From contig CATKZI010000005.1 in the NCBI GenBank assembly GCA_949841365.1, forward strand, positions 102,723 through 166,722: a stretch of DNA of 64,000 nt, in the 5' to 3' direction. The DNA comes from an uncultured Candidatus Melainabacteria bacterium. Lineage in GTDB: Bacteria; Cyanobacteriota; Vampirovibrionia; Gastranaerophilales; Gastranaerophilaceae. A model generated the notes under the pieces. The model was not told the origin of the DNA. It was given only the letters and a program-made list of their open reading frames with translations, and did not search any database. The position numbers and the translations under genes are program-made. Of this stretch, positions 60,561 through 64,000 are shown piece after piece (positions within the stretch are counted from its first letter, which is position 1; each line of letters begins with the position of its first letter).

Positions 60561-63398
60561 TTATATTTTACCATTTGTCAATATTGGTTTTAAATACTGT
60601 CCGGTATAGGATTTTTTGCATTTTGCGACTTCCTGAGGTGTTCCCTGCGCTACAATCTGTCCTCCGCCGATACCGCCTTCGGGGCCTAAATCAATTATAT
60701 GGTCAGCAATTTTGATAAAATCAAGATTGTGTTCAATGACCAAAATTGTATTTCCCTGATCGGCAAGCTGTTGGAGAATTTTTATAAGTTTATCCAAATC
60801 GTACCAATGAAGTCCGACAGACGGTTCATCAAGCAAATAAAGGGTTTTGCCCGTTGACCGTTTATTCAATTCCGATGCGAGCTTAATTCTCTGCGCTTCA
60901 CCGCCTGACAAAGTTGTCGCGCTTTGCCCCAATTTCATATAATCCAAACCCACATCATTAAGTGTTTGCAGACGAGACTTAATGGCAGGAATACTGTCAA
61001 AGAATTCCAAAGCCTCTTTAACACTCATATCAAGGACATCAGCAATAGTTTTGCCTTTATATTTGACCTCTAAAGTTTCGCGGTTATAACGTTTCCCTTT
61101 GCAGACGTCACATTTTACATAAACATCTGATAAAAAGTTCATTTCAATTTTCAAAACGCCGTCGCCTTTACAAGCCTCGCAACGCCCGCCTTTAACGTTA
61201 AAGCTGAACCTTCCCGGTTTGTAACCTCTTAATTTTGCTTCATTTGTTTTGGCAAATAATTCTCTGATATGAGTAAACAAATCTGTGTACGTTGCGGGGT
61301 TTGAACGCGGAGTCCTGCCGATTGGCGACTGATCAATATCGATAATTTTATCGATATGTTCAAATCCCGTAATCTCATCAACACCTTGCGGTTTCGGACG
61401 GTTTTTACGAAGCTTATGAATTGCATATTCATAAATCAAATCCTGCATCAAAGACGATTTTCCCGAACCTGAAACCCCTGTAAGGCATACGATTTTACCC
61501 AACGGAATATCAACATCAATATTTTTCAAATTATTGATATGAGCATTTTTTACCCGTAAGAATTCGCCATTACCCTCGCGAACCTTTTCAGGTATAGGAA
61601 TATATTTTTCTCCACTTAAATATTTACCCGTAATTGAGCCTTTAGCTTTAATAATATCATCAACCGAACCGCATCCGATAACTTTACCGCCGTTTATACC
61701 CGCCTTTGGTCCGATATCTACAATATAATCGGCATTTCTTATTGTATCCTCATCGTGTTCTACAACAATCAGCGTATTTCCAAGATTTCTAAGCTTAATA
61801 AGCGTCTTAATCAATCTATCATTATCTCTCTGGTGTAAACCGATTGAAGGTTCATCCAACACATACAAAACCCCTGACAACCCGCTTCCGATTTGTGTTG
61901 CAAGTCTTATACGCTGAGCTTCACCACCAGACAATGTTCCGGCACGACGCGCAAGATCAAGATAGCTTAAACCAACATCTTTCAAAAATCTCAAACGAGC
62001 CCTGATTTCGTCCAAAATCTGTTTGGCAATCTGCATCTGAAATTCATTTAATTCCAAATACAAATCCTCAATAAACTGCAATTCATCATCAACAGACATT
62101 TGAGTAAATTCAAAAATATTTTTACCCTTAATCCTTACAGCAAGCGGAAAAGGTTTCAATCTTGCGCCACCGCAAGCAGGACAAGGAGTCATTGTCATAT
62201 ATTTTTCAATTTCTTCACGCCAATATTCACCGCCTGATTCATTATAACGTTTTTCCAAAAACGGAATTACGCCCAGATATCTGTGGTATTTGTCCTCATA
62301 ACGATGTGTACCGAAACGCATCACATGGAATTTTACCAAATCATCATGCCCGTAAAGAATTATCTTTTGCTGTTCGTCAGACAACTGTTCAAAAGGTTTA
62401 TCCATATCAATCTTAAAATGCGAACAAACAGATTTTAAAACATCCTCGTAATATTGTGTAGAAGTCTTTGACCAAGGATAAATTGCCCCGTCTTTTAATG
62501 ACTTTGTTCTATCAGGTACAACCAAATCAGGATCAACAATAAAATCCGCACCCAAACCTGCACATCTTTCACACGCTCCGTAAGGTGCATTAAAAGAGAA
62601 AATCCTCGGTGCAAGTTCCTCAAAACTCAAATTACATTTAGGACACGCAAGTTTCTCACTATATATTATCTCTTGAGCTCCGACAACATCAACAACCGCA
62701 ACACCATCAGCCTTTTTCAATGCGATTTGAACACTGTCTGCAATACGCGATTGAGCACTTTCTTTTACAACAATTCTATCTATAACCGCAAAAATATCAT
62801 GCTTTTTTGTCTTGGCAAGCTTAATCTCATCTTCATCAAGATTAAAAATTTCGCCGTCAACTTTAACCCGCACAAACCCTTCCTGACGTAATTCCTCAAA
62901 AGTTGATGAAAATTCACCCTTTTTTCCGCGCGCAATCGGCGCAAGAATTTGAATTTTTGTACCTTCCCCGAGTTTTAAAATGCTGTTTACAATTTCATCA
63001 ATCGTCTGCGGTTTAATCTCATCTCCGCAATTCGGGCAATACGGAGTTCCGACACGCGCATATAAAAGTCTTAAATAATCATAAATTTCTGTCACCGTAC
63101 CGACAGTAGAACGAGGATTGTTGCTTGTAGATTTCTGGTCAATAGAAATTGCAGGCGAAAGTCCGTCAATATATTCAACATTCGGCTTATCCATCTGCCC
63201 CAAAAATTGCCTTGCATAAGTGGAAAGACTCTCAATATATCGTCTTTGACCTTCAGCAAAAATTGTATCAAATGCAAGTGAAGATTTACCCGACCCTGAT
63301 ACCCCTGTAAAAACAATTAATTCATTTTTCGGCAGCTTTAAAGAAACATCTTTAAGGTTATGTTCCTTTGCCCCTCTTATCGTAATCGTGTCTAGCAT
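60561..63398 (-). CDS. uvrA: Excinuclease ABC subunit A
   Basis: The 945-residue protein has two ABC ATPase halves: FTGVSGSGKSSLAFDTIFAEG at the start and LTGVSGSGKSSLMQDLIYEY in the second, each with LSGGEAQRI signatures, and zinc-type Cys clusters (CPNCG; CPKCN; CPACGG; CEACKGDG). UvrA finds DNA damage for nucleotide excision repair. ATG 63398 has AATAAT exactly six bases upstream and a TTGTTG -35; a TTG at 63416 would be an alternative start without a ribosome binding site. Confidence 0.98.
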   Translation of the reverse strand: MLDTITIRGAKEHNLKDVSLKLPKNELIVFTGVSGSGKSSLAFDTIFAEGQRRYIESLSTYARQFLGQMDKPNVEYIDGLSPAISIDQKSTSNNPRSTVGTVTEIYDYLRLLYARVGTPYCPNCGDEIKPQTIDEIVNSILKLGEGTKIQILAPIARGKKGEFSSTFEELRQEGFVRVKVDGEIFNLDEDEIKLAKTKKHDIFAVIDRIVVKESAQSRIADSVQIALKKADGVAVVDVVGAQEIIYSEKLACPKCNLSFEELAPRIFSFNAPYGACERCAGLGADFIVDPDLVVPDRTKSLKDGAIYPWSKTSTQYYEDVLKSVCSHFKIDMDKPFEQLSDEQQKIILYGHDDLVKFHVMRFGTHRYEDKYHRYLGVIPFLEKRYNESGGEYWREEIEKYMTMTPCPACGGARLKPFPLAVRIKGKNIFEFTQMSVDDELQFIEDLYLELNEFQMQIAKQILDEIRARLRFLKDVGLSYLDLARRAGTLSGGEAQRIRLATQIGSGLSGVLYVLDEPSIGLHQRDNDRLIKTLIKLRNLGNTLIVVEHDEDTIRNADYIVDIGPKAGINGGKVIGCGSVDDIIKAKGSITGKYLSGEKYIPIPEKVREGNGEFLRVKNAHINNLKNIDVDIPLGKIVCLTGVSGSGKSSLMQDLIYEYAIHKLRKNRPKPQGVDEITGFEHIDKIIDIDQSPIGRTPRSNPATYTDLFTHIRELFAKTNEAKLRGYKPGRFSFNVKGGRCEACKGDGVLKIEMNFLSDVYVKCDVCKGKRYNRETLEVKYKGKTIADVLDMSVKEALEFFDSIPAIKSRLQTLNDVGLDYMKLGQSATTLSGGEAQRIKLASELNKRSTGKTLYLLDEPSVGLHWYDLDKLIKILQQLADQGNTILVIEHNLDFIKIADHIIDLGPEGGIGGGQIVAQGTPQEVAKCKKSYTGQYLKPILTNGKI

Positions 63399-63404
63399 AA
63401 TTAT

Positions 63405-63433
63405 ATTATTACACAAAATTATTTAGTCAACAA
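63405..63433 (-). promoter_or_regulatory. Promoter of uvrA, leaderless type
   Basis: Minus strand: -35 TTGTTG (63433-63428) inside the 3' end of the upstream gene, 17-bp spacer, -10 AATAAT (63410-63405), six bases, ATG 63398. Confidence 0.55.
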
Positions 63434-63748
63434 ATAGCTTTCTTCAATTAGTGCTTTCAAAATATCTTTCGGAGTACTTTTAATATCTGCCTTAATCCAG
63501 TGAGTTTTGTTCATGTGCCATGCCGGAGTTATAAACGAATATTCATCCCGCAAAATCGCAGAATTAACAGGGGTACATTTTAAATTAACACACAACTTAT
63601 CATCAAGATAAAAAATTAAAGCAAACCATTTATTATTAGATTTGTGACGAATAACCGCGTATTGTTCGTAAGTTTTGTCTTTAAAGGGATAAGTTTCAAC
63701 TGCACCGTCAAAAGCTAAGCAAAGTTTCACTAAATCATTTTTATTCAT
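63419..63748 (-). CDS. MmcQ/YjbR family protein
   Basis: The 109-residue protein has the YjbR fold pattern: LCLAFDGAVETYPFKDKTYEQYAVI, WFALIFYLDDKLCVNLKCTP, then the end WHMNKTHWIKADI. The family has a CyaY-like fold and is suggested to bind DNA; its role is not established. It ends 20 bp before uvrA and may be cotranscribed with it. TAAAAT lies six bases before its ATG. Confidence 0.88.
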   Translation of the reverse strand: MNKNDLVKLCLAFDGAVETYPFKDKTYEQYAVIRHKSNNKWFALIFYLDDKLCVNLKCTPVNSAILRDEYSFITPAWHMNKTHWIKADIKSTPKDILKALIEESYLLTK

Positions 63749-63798
63749 ATAAATATTTTACAAAAAAAATAATTGTGGTAAAATAAATTTGTAAATAT

Positions 63799-63879
63799 GT
63801 CGATGTGATGGAATGGTAGACATGCATGCTTGAGGTGCATGTGGCGAGAGCTGTGGGGGTTCAAGTCCCCCCGTCGACA
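63799..63879 (+). tRNA. tRNA-Leu (anticodon GAG)
   Basis: An 81-nt class II cloverleaf: acceptor GTCGATG / CGTCGAC with discriminator A, D-arm with ATGG and TGGTAGAC, anticodon stem CATGC / GCATG with loop TTGAGGT (GAG at 63832-63834), short variable arm around GGCGAGAGCT, T-arm GGGGGTTCAAGTCCCCC. The 3' CCA is not encoded. The size and variable arm support Leu. Confidence 0.97.
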
Positions 63880-63890
63880 TTTATTTCATT

Positions 63891-63916
63891 TAGAGCTTCA
63901 ATATGAGGCTCTATTT
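63891..63916 (+). terminator. Possible terminator after tRNA-Leu
   Basis: A 10-bp stem TAGAGCTTCA / TGAGGCTCTA (one G-T pair) with a 3-base loop is followed by only TTT, so it is a weak candidate. Confidence 0.5.
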
Positions 63917-63966
63917 CAGTATTCAAGAACTTTTTGCGGGTTCCATACATATAAAAATTTTTAAGT

Positions 63967-63989
63967 TATAATAATTATGGAGGTAAATT
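63967..63989 (+). promoter_or_regulatory. -10 box and ribosome binding site of a gene at the window end
   Basis: TATAAT at 63967-63972 and GGAGG at 63979-63983 precede the ATG at 63990. Confidence 0.55.
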
Positions 63990-64000
63990 ATGCTAATTCA
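63990..64000 (+). CDS. First codons of a gene continuing beyond the window
   Basis: ATG 63990 with a strong GGAGG 6 bases upstream; only Met-Leu-Ile can be read. Nothing can be said about the product. Confidence 0.5.

Noticed and set aside
1..64000. CRISPR arrays, insertion sequences or prophage
   Set aside because: No regularly spaced direct repeats, transposase or integrase motifs, or phage structural genes were seen on either strand.
1..64000. Alternative genetic code with TGA read as an amino acid
   Set aside because: TGA ends well-conserved genes such as surE and pdxJ at the expected length, so the standard bacterial code applies.

Overview
The window looks like a chromosome segment of a gut or host-associated, non-photosynthetic member of the Cyanobacteriota (Melainabacteria / Vampirovibrionia, probably Gastranaerophilales). 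The reasons are low GC, the standard code with TGA used as a stop, a Gram-negative style envelope (KdsC, AsmA-like protein, UppP, LspA), DUF3326 and DUF366 proteins, prepilin-like proteins with an FTLAEALITLG segment, and many lineage-type hypothetical proteins with an N-terminal P-x-F-x-G-like tag. This assignment is inference from gene content. No phage, insertion sequence or CRISPR array was seen.

Layout. 1-5.4 kb (minus): AsmA-like protein, exported metallophosphoesterase, and an OmpR-type regulator with a sensor kinase cut by the window edge. 5.4-9.8 kb: WG-repeat protein, SPL-like radical SAM protein, then kdsC-queD-uppP. 9.9-15.1 kb: three overlapping genes, two paralogous membrane-type proteins and a GH13-fold enzyme. 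15.3-25.5 kb: panD, yajQ, rpmI-rplT, a division/wall operon murC-murB-ddl-ftsQ followed by nadE, and leuS. 25.5-33.5 kb: lspA-rluD-type operon, YtxH/DUF948 genes, murT-pdxJ-zinc protein-rex, and coaX. 33.5-39.4 kb: a 62-residue peptide, serine dehydratase, a possible small RNA, surE, and a SPOR/DUF366/queC/HEAT operon. 39.4-43.6 kb: tandem paralogous membrane proteins and nadC/nadB. 43.7-56.6 kb: NarL-type regulator, a prepilin gene broken at a ten-C tract, flippase, tcdA, a bacterial voltage-gated Na+ channel between two paralogous large exported proteins, tRNA-Arg, a small LuxR protein, an AMIN-amidase and murI. 56.6-64 kb: rpsB-tsf, two related exported proteins, uvrA, an MmcQ/YjbR protein and tRNA-Leu.

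How the genes work together. Peptidoglycan synthesis and turnover is well represented: murC, murB, ddl, ftsQ, murI, murT, uppP, amidase and a SPOR protein. NAD synthesis has nadB, nadC and nadE. Queuosine precursor synthesis has queD and queC. CoA synthesis has panD and coaX. Genes are tightly packed, with ATGA/TAATG overlaps and four pairs of convergent genes overlapping at their 3' ends.

Most striking signals: (1) many monocistronic genes have a -10 box followed by exactly six bases and then ATG with no ribosome binding site, which predicts leaderless mRNAs; (2) the prepilin gene carries a C10 tract that puts the well-placed ATG out of frame, like a phase-variable locus, and its leader contains a copy of a short dispersed repeat; (3) an operon couples a GH13-fold enzyme to two membrane-type paralogs that share the short N-terminal tag; (4) the NadE glutaminase domain appears to have lost its catalytic residues.
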